From NCBI GenBank assembly GCA_963558565.1, contig CAUWGX010000001.1, forward strand, positions 252,993-316,992: a stretch of DNA of 64,000 nt. Reading direction: 5' to 3'. Positions within the stretch are counted from its first letter, which is position 1. Each line of letters begins with the position of its first letter. The DNA comes from Atopostipes sp963558565 (GTDB lineage Bacteria > Bacillota > Bacilli > Lactobacillales > Carnobacteriaceae_A). The notes below the pieces were generated by a model. It saw only the letters and a list, made by a program, of their open reading frames with translations, did not search any database and had not been told where the DNA came from. The translations under genes were made by a program, and so were the position numbers. Positions 1 through 8,200 of this stretch are shown here, piece by piece.

Positions 1-754
1 AAATAATTTGGCCGGGATCTTTAAAGTATGCGGAGTAAAAATATTTTCGATTTTGAATGGCTGTGATTGGATAGTGAGCGGCTATCGCTTCTTCCCAGCT
101 CTTTAAATGCTCTTTATCTGGCACTGACCAGGCGATATGATGTACTGTGCCAATGCCTAGACGACCTCTTTTAGTAAATTTACGATGAATTAACACCTCT
201 TGGCCCTCTACACCCGTCATTTTTAAGTGATAATACTTCGGGGTCACTTTATGAAGAAGTAAGCCCATTTCTTGCATAAGAAACTCCAGTGTATGAATTG
301 GATCGCTAGAAAGCAACTCCACTCCATGTAAACCTATAATCTGCTGATTATCGCTCGTTTCCTCTGCTTCTATCAGAGCTAAATGTAAATGATGAGGGTC
401 TTGAAAGAAGAGAGCTGTTTTTTGAAACAATGTGTCTTCCGTATAAGTCACTGCCTGTTGGTTTAAATACGTTTTCCAATGATGCAGTGTATTCTTCGGG
501 ATGCTAAAAGCAATGCGACGGACTTGACCTGCCCCGACACGTCCTATTGGATTTTCTTCATGTGGAAAAAAGGTGATAATACTGGCCGGATCGACTTGCT
601 CGTTCGCAAAGTATAAATGATACATCGCTTTATTTTCAAAGTTAATCGTCTGTTTAACTAGGCGTAACCCTAAAACATCGCGATAAAAATATAAATTTTC
701 GTTCGGATTAGCCACTGTTGCAGAAATATGATGAATACGCTGGATGGGCTTCAT
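1..754 (-). CDS. Glyoxalase/ring-cleaving dioxygenase family protein (3' end beyond window)
   Basis: The frame opens with ATG at 754 behind an AGAGAGG ribosome site and runs off the left edge, so the C-terminus is missing. The product has the vicinal-oxygen-chelate (glyoxalase) fold: a His-His pair at residues 8-9 starts the first half, and a second half carries a GTVHHIAW motif. It resembles the protein encoded just upstream (776-1744), from which it is separated by 21 bases, so the pair is probably one operon and may be a tandem duplication. Family members (MhqA/MhqE/MhqO type) cleave or handle hydroquinone-like aromatics using a divalent metal. The substrate here is inferred only from the family and the operator-like sites upstream. 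Confidence 0.8.
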   Translation of the reverse strand, partial: MKPIQRIHHISATVANPNENLYFYRDVLGLRLVKQTINFENKAMYHLYFANEQVDPASIITFFPHEENPIGRVGAGQVRRIAFSIPKNTLHHWKTYLNQQAVTYTEDTLFQKTALFFQDPHHLHLALIEAEETSDNQQIIGLHGVELLSSDPIHTLEFLMQEMGLLLHKVTPKYYHLKMTGVEGQEVLIHRKFTKRGRLGIGTVHHIAWSVPDKEHLKSWEEAIAAHYPITAIQNRKYFYSAYFKDPGQII

Positions 755-775
755 AGAAATCTCGAACCTCTCTTT

Positions 776-1744
776 TTACTGCTTCGTATGGTCGACGGTC
801 GTATCAAATGGACGGATCTTTTGTTCAATTTCTTCTCGTTGAGCTTCAAATTCTGCCGGAAGTGCTAAACTCTCTCCTAATGTTTCGTATGGCTCGTCAA
901 TCGTAAAGCCTGGATCGTCTGAAGAAAGTTCAAATAAGACATGACCGACTCGCACATATAATGCACCAAAATAATGACGCTCAATAAATCCAGAATGGTG
1001 GAATAAGTTTTGACTATATAGTTTTTCCCAAGCTTTAAGGGCTTCTCTATTTTCAACACGGAGAGCGATATGGTGAACTTCACCATTGCCCGGTTCAGCT
1101 ACTGGTAGCTCTTCATCATGTCTGAGGATAATTTGTCCGCCGTTGCCCCCTTCGCCGACTTCAAGTAAAACCGCATCTTTTTCTTCCGCTACGATTTCAA
1201 ACCCATAGAAGTCCAGCAAATGATCTTTAAATTTTTCAAAATAAGAAACGGTAATTTCAACCGGTCCTAAACCATAAACCACATATTCATTTGGAACAGG
1301 ACTTAACTCCCAACCTTCACCAGGAGCCATACCTTCATTACCCACATCCGATACTAATTGATAACGTTGTCCATCAGGCTCTTCAAAAGGGAGTACTTTC
1401 TTCCCAAATACTTCTTGAATCCCCTCATGTTTGACATTATATTGATCAAAACGCTCCATATAATATTGCAGCGCCTCATCATTGGGCACTCGTAATCCTA
1501 CGCGTGTCACGGAGTTCGTACCATGCTTTCCAGGTTGTGAATGTTCATTCGCAAAAAAAGTCATCGTTGTGCCGGGTGTTCCGATATGATCTGCATAATA
1601 AGTGTGGTATGTTTGAATATCGTCTTGATTAATTGTTTTTTTAACTAAACGCATTCCTAATATATTGGTAAAAAATTCATAATTTCGAACAACATCGTCT
1701 GTCACTGCTGTAACGTGATGAATGCCTAATAATGATTTATCCAT
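776..1744 (-). CDS. Ring-cleaving dioxygenase, glyoxalase family (MhqO/MhqA-like)
   Basis: 322 residues with two glyoxalase modules: His9-His10 opens the first, GEVHHIALRV marks the second, and an Glu in the FELSSDDPG segment is the likely third metal ligand. Length and motifs fit the Bacillus MhqA/MhqE/MhqO hydroquinone dioxygenase group, cytosolic metal enzymes induced by quinones. It is the first gene of a two-gene unit. Its promoter (1797-1825) is bracketed by two CGAATT-centred palindromes resembling the MhqR operator, which supports a role in quinone or electrophile detoxification (inference). No mhqR gene lies in the window. A quinone oxidoreductase follows at 1899. Confidence 0.85.
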   Translation of the reverse strand: MDKSLLGIHHVTAVTDDVVRNYEFFTNILGMRLVKKTINQDDIQTYHTYYADHIGTPGTTMTFFANEHSQPGKHGTNSVTRVGLRVPNDEALQYYMERFDQYNVKHEGIQEVFGKKVLPFEEPDGQRYQLVSDVGNEGMAPGEGWELSPVPNEYVVYGLGPVEITVSYFEKFKDHLLDFYGFEIVAEEKDAVLLEVGEGGNGGQIILRHDEELPVAEPGNGEVHHIALRVENREALKAWEKLYSQNLFHHSGFIERHYFGALYVRVGHVLFELSSDDPGFTIDEPYETLGESLALPAEFEAQREEIEQKIRPFDTTVDHTKQ

Positions 1745-1778
1745 ATTTATAACCCCTTTGTTTATTCATTCTTTGTTT

Positions 1779-1796
1779 TATTTCGAATTCGAGATA
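1779..1796. promoter_or_regulatory. MhqR-like operator, site 1
   Basis: An 18-base palindrome with 16 symmetric positions, built around TTCGAATTCGA, sits directly after the -10 box where it would cover the transcription start. It resembles the MhqR (MarR family) box known from Bacillus subtilis, an inverted repeat of the form ATCTCGAATTCGAGAT. Identification is from memory of that consensus. Confidence 0.6.
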
Positions 1797-1825
1797 ATTA
1801 TACCAAGTTCCCTCTTAGTAAGCAA
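1797..1825 (-). promoter_or_regulatory. Sigma-A type promoter of the dioxygenase operon
   Basis: On the minus strand TTGCTT (1820-1825), a 17-base spacer and TATAAT (1797-1802) form a near-consensus promoter about 50 bases upstream of the gene starting at 1744. Palindromic operator-like sequences lie on both sides of it. Confidence 0.75.
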
Positions 1826-1831
1826 GTATAA

Positions 1832-1849
1832 AACTTCGAATTAAAGATA
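1832..1849. promoter_or_regulatory. MhqR-like operator, weaker site 2
   Basis: This 18-base stretch agrees with site 1 at 14 of 18 positions, including the TTCGAATT core, and lies just upstream of the -35 box. Two sites bracketing one promoter would suit cooperative repression. Confidence 0.4.
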
Positions 1850-1864
1850 TTTTATAAAAATAAA

Positions 1865-1887
1865 AAGAGGCCTTAATCAGACCTCTT
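1865..1887 (-). terminator. Rho-independent terminator of the quinone oxidoreductase gene
   Basis: On the minus strand an 8-base stem (AAGAGGTC with GGCCTCTT, one G-U pair) and a 7-base loop are followed by a T-rich run. It lies just past the stop codon of the gene ending at 1899. Confidence 0.8.
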
Positions 1888-1898
1888 GCTTCTTTCTA

Positions 1899-2888
1899 TT
1901 AAGATTCTTCTCTAATTTTAAAAATAGTTCGTCCACTTCCGGAAGTTTCCATTAAACTTTTATGGGCTATAGAAGCTTCTTCTAAAGAGAATTCATGACC
2001 AATCACTGGTTTTAATACACCGGTATCTAAAAAGGCAAAGATCCCATGACGCATTTCATTCATGGCTTTTTCTCCAGGATTGATGACTGTCATTCCTGTG
2101 ATTATAGCTTCATTGGTCATTAAATTTCGCGGGGTTATTTCAATTGTGTCGCGACTGCCTACAATAACAATACGTCCAGCATCCGCGATTACTTTTGTGT
2201 CTGTTTCTAAATTTGCATTGGCTAAAAATTCAATAATGACATCAGGGCCTTTATCCTCTGTTACTTCTAAAAGTTTTTCTTTATTTTCAGCGGTCACGTG
2301 AGGAATTGCGTAGTCAGCACCCATCTTTAAAATACTTTCTCGGCCTTCTTCAGTACTGGAAGTCCCGATCACAATCGCTCCAATCGCTTTAGCCATCTGT
2401 ACAGCCAAGCTGCCTACTGCTCCACTTCCTCCATGAATGAGAACTATTTCGCCGGCTTTGATTTGAGCTTTTTGAAACAAAGCACGATAAGCTGTAAATG
2501 CTGGAATACCTAAACCTGCTCCTTCTTTGTAAGAAACATGGTCAGGAAGAAGATGAACACTCTCAGCATCCACTACTACTTTTTCCGCATAGGTTCCTGT
2601 GTTGTGTTCAGCCCCAAAGGCACTTAAGTAAACCCGATCGCCCACCTTTACATTTTCCACATCGGCTCCGACTGCTTCTACTTCGCCCGCCCCATCATAA
2701 CCAGGAACATAAGGTAAATCAGGCACATTATAGGCATATTCTCCGGTAATCGTATATACCTCATTGGGATTAATGCCGGTTGCGTAAAGTTTGATTTTTA
2801 CTTCATGTTCATTTGGAGAGGGCTCTTCCACCTCTGCCATCTTTAACACTTCAGGTCCGCCAAATTCTTCAATTTGTACTGCCTTCAT
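1899..2888 (-). CDS. NADP-dependent quinone oxidoreductase (zinc-independent MDR family)
   Basis: 329 residues of the medium-chain dehydrogenase/reductase superfamily, quinone reductase (zeta-crystallin) branch. The N-terminal GroES-like half contains GYDGAGEVEAVG, and the nucleotide-binding half has HGGSGAVGSLAVQMAKAIGA around residues 150-170. The structural and catalytic zinc cysteines of alcohol dehydrogenases are absent. It would reduce quinones or enones with NADPH in the cytosol. It lies next to two glyoxalase-fold dioxygenases in the same orientation but has its own promoter (2916-2944) and terminator. The exact substrate is unknown. Confidence 0.85.
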   Translation of the reverse strand: MKAVQIEEFGGPEVLKMAEVEEPSPNEHEVKIKLYATGINPNEVYTITGEYAYNVPDLPYVPGYDGAGEVEAVGADVENVKVGDRVYLSAFGAEHNTGTYAEKVVVDAESVHLLPDHVSYKEGAGLGIPAFTAYRALFQKAQIKAGEIVLIHGGSGAVGSLAVQMAKAIGAIVIGTSSTEEGRESILKMGADYAIPHVTAENKEKLLEVTEDKGPDVIIEFLANANLETDTKVIADAGRIVIVGSRDTIEITPRNLMTNEAIITGMTVINPGEKAMNEMRHGIFAFLDTGVLKPVIGHEFSLEEASIAHKSLMETSGSGRTIFKIREES

Positions 2889-2915
2889 TGAATGACCTCC
2901 ATTTATTTTAGTTTC

Positions 2916-2944
2916 ATCATATCATTTTAAGAAAACGATCACAA
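2916..2944 (-). promoter_or_regulatory. Promoter of the quinone oxidoreductase gene
   Basis: On the minus strand TTGTGA (2939-2944), 17 bases and TATGAT (2916-2921). A GATCGTTTT sequence occurs twice around the -35 region, a possible regulator half-site pair. It is divergent from tcyP. Confidence 0.6.
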
Positions 2945-2996
2945 AAACGATCGACTGTTTCTTTAAAAAAAACAAAGAGAATATTTACAATCGTAA

Positions 2997-3016
2997 TCAA
3001 ATTACTAGTAATTTGA
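2997..3016. promoter_or_regulatory. Perfect 20-base palindrome upstream of tcyP
   Basis: A fully symmetric 20-base sequence centred on ACTAGT lies about 65 bases before the tcyP start, immediately left of a GATAAT -10-like sequence (3017-3022). It has no T-run and sits between divergent genes, so an operator is more likely than a terminator. The cognate regulator is unknown. Confidence 0.5.
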
Positions 3017-3081
3017 GATAATATTTAATACAATGTATCAGCACAAAGTTTAATATTCTAATGAATATGGGAGGGTAAAAA

Positions 3082-4467
3082 ATGGAAATTATTTTAACTT
3101 TGGTTGTATTTGTTGCACTTCTTTATTTACTATATCGTATGCAATCTAAATATGTTAAGTACGCTTACCGAGTATTTGCCGGTTTAGGCATCGGTATCGT
3201 ATTTGGTGCAATCATTCAAATGCTCTTTGGAGCGGATAGTTCGATTACCCAATCGATCGTCGAATGGTTGGATATTGTTGGTTTAGGGTATGTTCGTTTC
3301 TTGCAAATGCTTGTCATGCCGTTGATTTTCGTATCTTTGGTACGAGCATTTACTGAAATGGAAGGCGAAAGCAATATTGGAAAAATTGGTGGAAATGTGC
3401 TGGCCGTATTAGTAATTACAGTCATGATTGCTTCTGCTTTAGGTATTGCTTCTGTTTTACTTTTCAACTTAGATGGCGCTGAATTTACACAAGGAGCGGC
3501 TGAACAAGCACGTATTGCTTCTTTACAAGAAAGTGCTACTCAAGTCGAAAACTACAGTATTCCGGAACAGATTGTTAACTTTATTCCAACGAATATCTTT
3601 AGTGATCTATCTGGAAACCGCGACAATAGTACGATTGCCGTCGTGATCTTCTCTGTAATGGTCGGTATTGCTTACTTAGGGGTTGCTCGTAAACAGCCTG
3701 AACACGGAAAGACTTTCCGAACAATTATTGATAGTTTACACGCGATCGTTATGCGTCTTGTGACTTTAGTGTTACGTTTAGCACCTTATGGTATTTTAGC
3801 TTTAATGGCTAAAATGGTTGCAACTTCTAGCATCACTGCCCTAGCAAATATGGGATCTTTCGTGATCGCTACTTACTTTGCACTGATCGTTATGTTTATC
3901 ATTCATGGTATTATTTTAGCCGTGCATGGTGTCAATCCAATTCAATATATTAAAAAGACTTGGAATGTTTTAAGCTTTGCTTTTACATCTCGTTCAAGTG
4001 CAGGTGCCTTGCCATTAAACATCTCCACTCAATCAGAAGCATTAGGGGTTGACTCAACAACCGCGAATATTTCAGCTACCTTTGGTCTATCGATTGGACA
4101 AAATGGTTGTGCGGGCATTTATCCATCAATGTTAGTAGCTGTTATTGCTCCAGCTGTTGGAATGGATTTATCAGATCCTACCGTCTGGGCAACGATTATC
4201 GCGACAGTGGCTATTTCATCTTTTGGAGTTGCCGGTGTTGGAGGTGGAGCGACATTCGCTTCATTAATCGTTTTTGGTGCTTTAGGGCTACCGATCGAAA
4301 TTATTGGATTAATGGTCTCAATCGAACCAATCCTTGATATGGGACGTACGGCCTTAAATGTTAATGACAGTATCTTAGCAGGTGTTGTGACATCAAAACG
4401 CTTAAATAATTTTGATGACGATGTGTTAAATGATGATAAAAAACAAGTGTCACCAGATATGAATTAA
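3082..4467 (+). CDS. tcyP: L-cystine uptake symporter TcyP
   Basis: 461 residues, matching the length of Bacillus TcyP (about 463). It is a polytopic membrane protein of the dicarboxylate/amino acid:cation symporter family, with about eight membrane spans and hairpin motifs such as SRSSAGALPLN and GATFASLIVFG in the C-terminal transport core. It would import cystine. ATG follows a GGGAGGG ribosome site. It is divergent from the quinone oxidoreductase, and cysK-cysE lie 3 kb downstream on the other strand, so sulfur amino acid supply is a local theme. A perfect palindrome in the promoter region suggests specific regulation. Confidence 0.9.
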   Translation: MEIILTLVVFVALLYLLYRMQSKYVKYAYRVFAGLGIGIVFGAIIQMLFGADSSITQSIVEWLDIVGLGYVRFLQMLVMPLIFVSLVRAFTEMEGESNIGKIGGNVLAVLVITVMIASALGIASVLLFNLDGAEFTQGAAEQARIASLQESATQVENYSIPEQIVNFIPTNIFSDLSGNRDNSTIAVVIFSVMVGIAYLGVARKQPEHGKTFRTIIDSLHAIVMRLVTLVLRLAPYGILALMAKMVATSSITALANMGSFVIATYFALIVMFIIHGIILAVHGVNPIQYIKKTWNVLSFAFTSRSSAGALPLNISTQSEALGVDSTTANISATFGLSIGQNGCAGIYPSMLVAVIAPAVGMDLSDPTVWATIIATVAISSFGVAGVGGGATFASLIVFGALGLPIEIIGLMVSIEPILDMGRTALNVNDSILAGVVTSKRLNNFDDDVLNDDKKQVSPDMN

Positions 4468-4484
4468 TTTAAAAGGCAATTCTA

Positions 4485-4521
4485 AAACGGCTACCTTTCA
4501 ATCAGAGGTAGTCGTTTTTTT
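4485..4521 (+). terminator. Rho-independent terminator of tcyP
   Basis: The stem AAACGGCTACCT pairs with AGGTAGTCGTTT (one mismatch/wobble position), followed by seven T residues. Confidence 0.85.
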
Positions 4522-4616
4522 ATATACTGTCTTAAAAGGTAATTGCTTTCACAAAAAGAGTCTGTCTGCTAAAATAACAAATAAGAGAATTATTCAACTA
4601 AAGGAGTGCTTAGTCT

Positions 4617-5423
4617 ATGGAATACGTGACATTGAATAGTGGCGAAAAGATGCCCTTACTTGGTACTGGAACAAATACATACGGGAAAGAAAACAACGAG
4701 TATAATGGGAAGTTAACCGGAGACTTCACGGCATTAAAAGACGCGATCGAATTAGGCTATCGTTCGATTGATGCAGCAATCTCATATGGTAACGAAGCTG
4801 GTGTTGGAAAAACAGTGGCCGAAAGTGAGGTTCCTCGCGAAGAATTTTATATTACGACTAAAATTCCCAACGGCGAAGAATATGTAGGCTCAAAAGAAGC
4901 CATTCGTCAAACGATCGAAAAGAGTTTAAGTCATTTTGAAACAGATTACTTAGATCTCTTTTTAATTCATCATCCTATTGAAAACAAGGAGCACTTTAGA
5001 CAAACTTGGGAAGTTTTTGAAGAATATTATAAAGACGGAAAACTAAAAAGTATCGGTGTTTCAAATTTTGACGAAGATTTGCTTAATGAAATGAAAGAAT
5101 TTGCGACCGTCAAACCCGCCGTCAACCAAATTCAAATCAATTTACAAGAAAAAAATGAAGCGCTGATCACTTTACTAAATAATTTAGATATTACGCCCGT
5201 CGCTTGGGGGCCTATGAAAGCGTCCGATGAGCAACAAAAAGAATTAGCTGAAATTGGTGAGAAGTATAATAAATCATGGGCGCAAGTGTTGCTCAGATAC
5301 CAAACACAAAGAGGAATTGTGGCTATTCCTAAATCACACAACCGCGACAATCAAGCCGCGAATATTAACATCTTTGACTTTGAACTAACTGCTGATGAAA
5401 TACAGGCGATCGATCAATTATAA
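4617..5423 (+). CDS. Aldo/keto reductase
   Basis: 268 residues, a complete (beta/alpha)8 aldo/keto reductase using NADPH. The catalytic tetrad is visible: Asp and Tyr in SIDAAISYGNE, Lys in YITTKIPN, and His in LFLIHHP. The cofactor-binding end has AIPKSHN. An insertion near residues 22-38 (KENNEYNGKL) makes the first loop longer than in many bacterial relatives. Family members reduce aldehydes, diketones or sugar derivatives; the substrate cannot be told here. AAAGGAG lies 7 bases before the ATG. It is a single-gene unit between terminators. Confidence 0.9.
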   Translation: MEYVTLNSGEKMPLLGTGTNTYGKENNEYNGKLTGDFTALKDAIELGYRSIDAAISYGNEAGVGKTVAESEVPREEFYITTKIPNGEEYVGSKEAIRQTIEKSLSHFETDYLDLFLIHHPIENKEHFRQTWEVFEEYYKDGKLKSIGVSNFDEDLLNEMKEFATVKPAVNQIQINLQEKNEALITLLNNLDITPVAWGPMKASDEQQKELAEIGEKYNKSWAQVLLRYQTQRGIVAIPKSHNRDNQAANINIFDFELTADEIQAIDQL

Positions 5424-5435
5424 TAAAAGAAGCTA

Positions 5436-5465
5436 AAAGACCTAGAGGTGCGTTTCTAGGTCTTT
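5436..5465. terminator. Bidirectional terminator between convergent genes
   Basis: A perfect 11-base stem (AAAGACCTAGA with TCTAGGTCTTT) with an 8-base loop has T-rich flanks on both sides. It serves the aldo/keto reductase (plus) and the membrane protein ending at 5468 (minus). Confidence 0.85.
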
Positions 5466-5467
5466 CT

Positions 5468-6187
5468 TTATTCTTCTGAAATGATGGATGGCTGTGCTGT
5501 GGTGGCGAAGCGAATAATGATTCGAGCCAACCAATAGCCCAATAAAAAGATACCTAATGTAGCGACTAATACTAAAGGAATGTATAGAGATTCAGGTAAG
5601 TGAACAAAGAACGGACGATATTTTAAGTAAAAATAGTTCCCATCAATCAAAGGATTTAAAGTGTAAACAAAAAGAAAATAAAGCAAAAACCAACCATAAG
5701 CTTTAACCGCTCCTTTGAAGGTAGGACGCCATTTGTAAGCTATCGCAGCAAAAATAGGCAAAAGAATCGTAATGGCATGATTAATAAAGAAAGAAAGGCC
5801 AATGACATGGTAAACCGGATAAACGCGCGAGGGATAGAAAAAAGAACCATAGGCAAACAAACCAAAATAAAACAATACATCCATTACTTTATTATTTTTA
5901 GAGAACAAATAAACGATGCCTAAAAGGCTAGATATACGCGAAATATGAAAAGGTAATGATTCAGAAACATCAAAACCCATTTCAAAAATATACCAAGAAT
6001 ATAAAAGAACTTGTTGCCCGATAGATGTTAGGAGAATCCATTGTCTTATTTGATCGGCATGCTTTTCAACTTTTTGATGTTGAGTGCACATGAGCAAAAG
6101 TAAACTGATCATCCCAGCAATATAAAAAAGATGATGACCATTAAAGACAGAGATAAAAGGCACTTCTTCATCCCAAAATAAATTCAT
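5468..6187 (-). CDS. YwaF/TIGR02206-family integral membrane protein
   Basis: 239 residues from the ATG at 6187, which is 8-9 bases from the GGAG of the ribosome site; the GTG directly before it is an alternative start. Six to seven hydrophobic segments span most of the protein. The motif SLPFHISRISSLLGI matches the LPxHxC/S signature of the YwaF (TMEM164-like) family, whose biochemical role in bacteria is not established. The C-terminus is cytosolic and polar. It stands alone between the aldo/keto reductase and cysE. Confidence 0.75.
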   Translation of the reverse strand: MNLFWDEEVPFISVFNGHHLFYIAGMISLLLLMCTQHQKVEKHADQIRQWILLTSIGQQVLLYSWYIFEMGFDVSESLPFHISRISSLLGIVYLFSKNNKVMDVLFYFGLFAYGSFFYPSRVYPVYHVIGLSFFINHAITILLPIFAAIAYKWRPTFKGAVKAYGWFLLYFLFVYTLNPLIDGNYFYLKYRPFFVHLPESLYIPLVLVATLGIFLLGYWLARIIIRFATTAQPSIISEE

Positions 6188-6279
6188 CACAGTCTCTCCT
6201 CTCTTATAAATTATTTTTCAATTAAATGTTTATTTTATAAAATAAGGATAACATATAACTTGTCTATGCAGATAACAAA

Positions 6280-6322
6280 TCACCCACTAACCAGTAGAAT
6301 CTTTCCATTGGTTAGTGGGTGA
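6280..6322 (-). terminator. Probable terminator of cysK-cysE
   Basis: A perfect 14-base stem (TCACCCACTAACCA with its complement) lies 10 bases after the cysE stop. The minus-strand tail is only TTTGTTATC, so the T-run is weak although the hairpin is strong. Confidence 0.65.
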
Positions 6323-6331
6323 CGTTTCATA

Positions 6332-7147
6332 TTATTCTTCCATATTTCGTTGGGATACTTCATTGTTCGCTGCTATGACCGATTGATTAGGAGCGACTGA
6401 CTGCGTCAACCAAACATTTCCTCCAATAATGGTATTATCTCCGATGGTTGTGTCTCCACCTAAGATAGTGGCTCCCGCGTAAATCACCACATTATTTCCG
6501 ATATCTGGATGCCGTTTCATCCCTTTTATAATGTTTCCTTCTTCATCTGTTTTGAAACTTTTAGCGCCAATCGTCACACCTTGATATATTTTAACATTGC
6601 TGCCAATGGACGCTGTTTCTCCAATAACAACGCCTGTACCATGATCAATGAAGAAATGATCACCAATGGTTGCTCCTGGATGGATATCGATGCCCGTCAT
6701 TGAATGTGCATATTCAGTCATCATTCTTGGGAGAATAGGAACAGCCAGCTGATACAGTTTATGCGCGATACGAAATACCGTCAAGGCTTCAAAAGAGGGA
6801 TAAGAAAGCATAATTTCATCATAAGATTGAGCGGCAGGATCCCCTTCATAAGCGGCTACAACATCTGTGTTTAATATTTGATAAATCGCGTCCATACTAT
6901 TCATCAGTTCTTTAATGACCTGTCTTTGTTCGTTTTCCTCTTCGATAAAGAAAGGAAGAACCTGTTCAAACGTTTTTGTAGCATTCATCTCCAATGCAGC
7001 TTCTGTAACACCTTTTGCTCCTGCGACCCCAAAGATATTCGGATATAAGTAAGCCCGCAATTGGTTAATTAATTGAATGACTTCATCTTTAATTCCACAG
7101 TAGTTTTTCGTCGCTACAATATCTTTTTCTTTTTTCATAAGCTTCAT
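6332..7147 (-). CDS. cysE: Serine O-acetyltransferase
   Basis: 271 residues. An alpha-helical N-terminal half of about 150 residues precedes a left-handed parallel beta-helix of hexapeptide repeats (from about residue 155, GIDIHPGATIGDHFFIDHG onward). The catalytic His of DIHPG and the GTGVVIGETA segment are present. It acetylates serine from acetyl-CoA to give O-acetylserine, the substrate of CysK encoded 12 bases upstream. The N-terminal half is of the longer type, as in Bacteroides and plant-like SATs. Two ATG codons are possible (residue 1 or 4); the first is used here. Confidence 0.88.
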   Translation of the reverse strand: MKLMKKEKDIVATKNYCGIKDEVIQLINQLRAYLYPNIFGVAGAKGVTEAALEMNATKTFEQVLPFFIEEENEQRQVIKELMNSMDAIYQILNTDVVAAYEGDPAAQSYDEIMLSYPSFEALTVFRIAHKLYQLAVPILPRMMTEYAHSMTGIDIHPGATIGDHFFIDHGTGVVIGETASIGSNVKIYQGVTIGAKSFKTDEEGNIIKGMKRHPDIGNNVVIYAGATILGGDTTIGDNTIIGGNVWLTQSVAPNQSVIAANNEVSQRNMEE

Positions 7148-7159
7148 CCTACCTTCAAA

Positions 7160-8092
7160 TTATTTGATAAAGCCTTCAACAGATAAATAACGATCACCAC
7201 TGTCGGGTAAAATAGCGACGAGTGTTTTATCTTTATTTTCTGGTCGTTTCGCGACTTCAAGTGTTGCCCATAAGGCAGCTCCTGCAGAAATCCCTACAAA
7301 AATACCATTTTCAGTCCCTAATGAATGAGCAGCATTGATTGCCTCGTCATCTGTCGCTAGCAAAATTTCTGAATAAATATCTTGATCTAAAATTTCTGGA
7401 ACAATCCCTGCACCAATCCCTTGAATTTTATGTTTACCAGTTTCCCCTTTGGCTAGTAATGGTGAGCCACTAGGTTCGACCGCAATCATTTCTACTGACG
7501 CCTTCTGTTCTTTTAAATAATGTCCAGCCCCTGTAATGGTTCCGCCGGTCCCAATACCTGCAACTAAAAGATCTACTGCGCCCTCCGTATCTTCCCAAAT
7601 CTCTGGTCCTGTTGTTTCATAATGAATTTGAGGGTTAACTTTGTTTTCAAATTGACGAGCCAAGAAAGCATTAGGAGTCGCAGAAGCAATTTCATTTGCT
7701 TTTTTGATTGCTCCTGGAATTCCTTTATCTCCTGGCGTAAGGACTAATTCAGCGCCGTAAGCTTTTAGTAATGCTCGGCGTTCTTCGGACATTGTTTCTG
7801 GCATTGTCAGAATCACGTGATAACCCCGTGCAGCTCCTACCAGCGCTAAAGCAATTCCCGTGTTTCCAGAAGAGGCTTCGACGATAGTGCCACCTGGCTT
7901 CAAAACGCCCTCTTCTTCTGCTTGATCAACCATTGCTTTTCCAATACGGTCTTTAACGGAGCCTCCTGGATTTAACGATTCTAGCTTCAGTAAAATCTCA
8001 CCATTGAACCCAGTGGGTTTCATTGCATCTTTGAGTCGTACTAACGGTGTCTGACCAATGACTTGGTCAATAGATGAATAGATATTTGCCAT
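7160..8092 (-). CDS. cysK: Cysteine synthase (O-acetylserine sulfhydrylase)
   Basis: 310 residues from the ATG at 8092, preceded by AAAGGAAG at proper spacing; the open frame extends 22 codons further upstream without a ribosome site. Fold-type II PLP enzyme: Lys47 in GGSVKDRIG binds PLP, SSGNTG binds the substrate carboxylate and GIGTGGTITG the phosphate. It makes cysteine from O-acetylserine and sulfide, and forms an operon with cysE 12 bases downstream. Repeats ATAACTTCT at 8123-8140 in the leader suggest a regulator site. Confidence 0.93.
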   Translation of the reverse strand: MANIYSSIDQVIGQTPLVRLKDAMKPTGFNGEILLKLESLNPGGSVKDRIGKAMVDQAEEEGVLKPGGTIVEASSGNTGIALALVGAARGYHVILTMPETMSEERRALLKAYGAELVLTPGDKGIPGAIKKANEIASATPNAFLARQFENKVNPQIHYETTGPEIWEDTEGAVDLLVAGIGTGGTITGAGHYLKEQKASVEMIAVEPSGSPLLAKGETGKHKIQGIGAGIVPEILDQDIYSEILLATDDEAINAAHSLGTENGIFVGISAGAALWATLEVAKRPENKDKTLVAILPDSGDRYLSVEGFIK

Positions 8093-8122
8093 CGTTTTAC
8101 TTCCTTTCCAGTGTATTTTAAA

Positions 8123-8149
8123 ATAACTTCTATAACTTCTGTAGGTTAT
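8123..8149. repeat. Direct and inverted repeats in the cysK leader
   Basis: ATAACTTCT occurs twice in tandem (8123-8131 and 8132-8140) and is followed by GTTAT, so the second copy also forms ATAAC-N8-GTTAT (8132-8149). It lies about 30-55 bases before cysK, a candidate operator for sulfur control. No known cysteine-regulator consensus was matched with confidence. Confidence 0.4.
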
Positions 8150-8200
8150 ATATCTCATAGTTCCCTTTAAAAAGCAATAAATATGATTTAACTTTTATTT

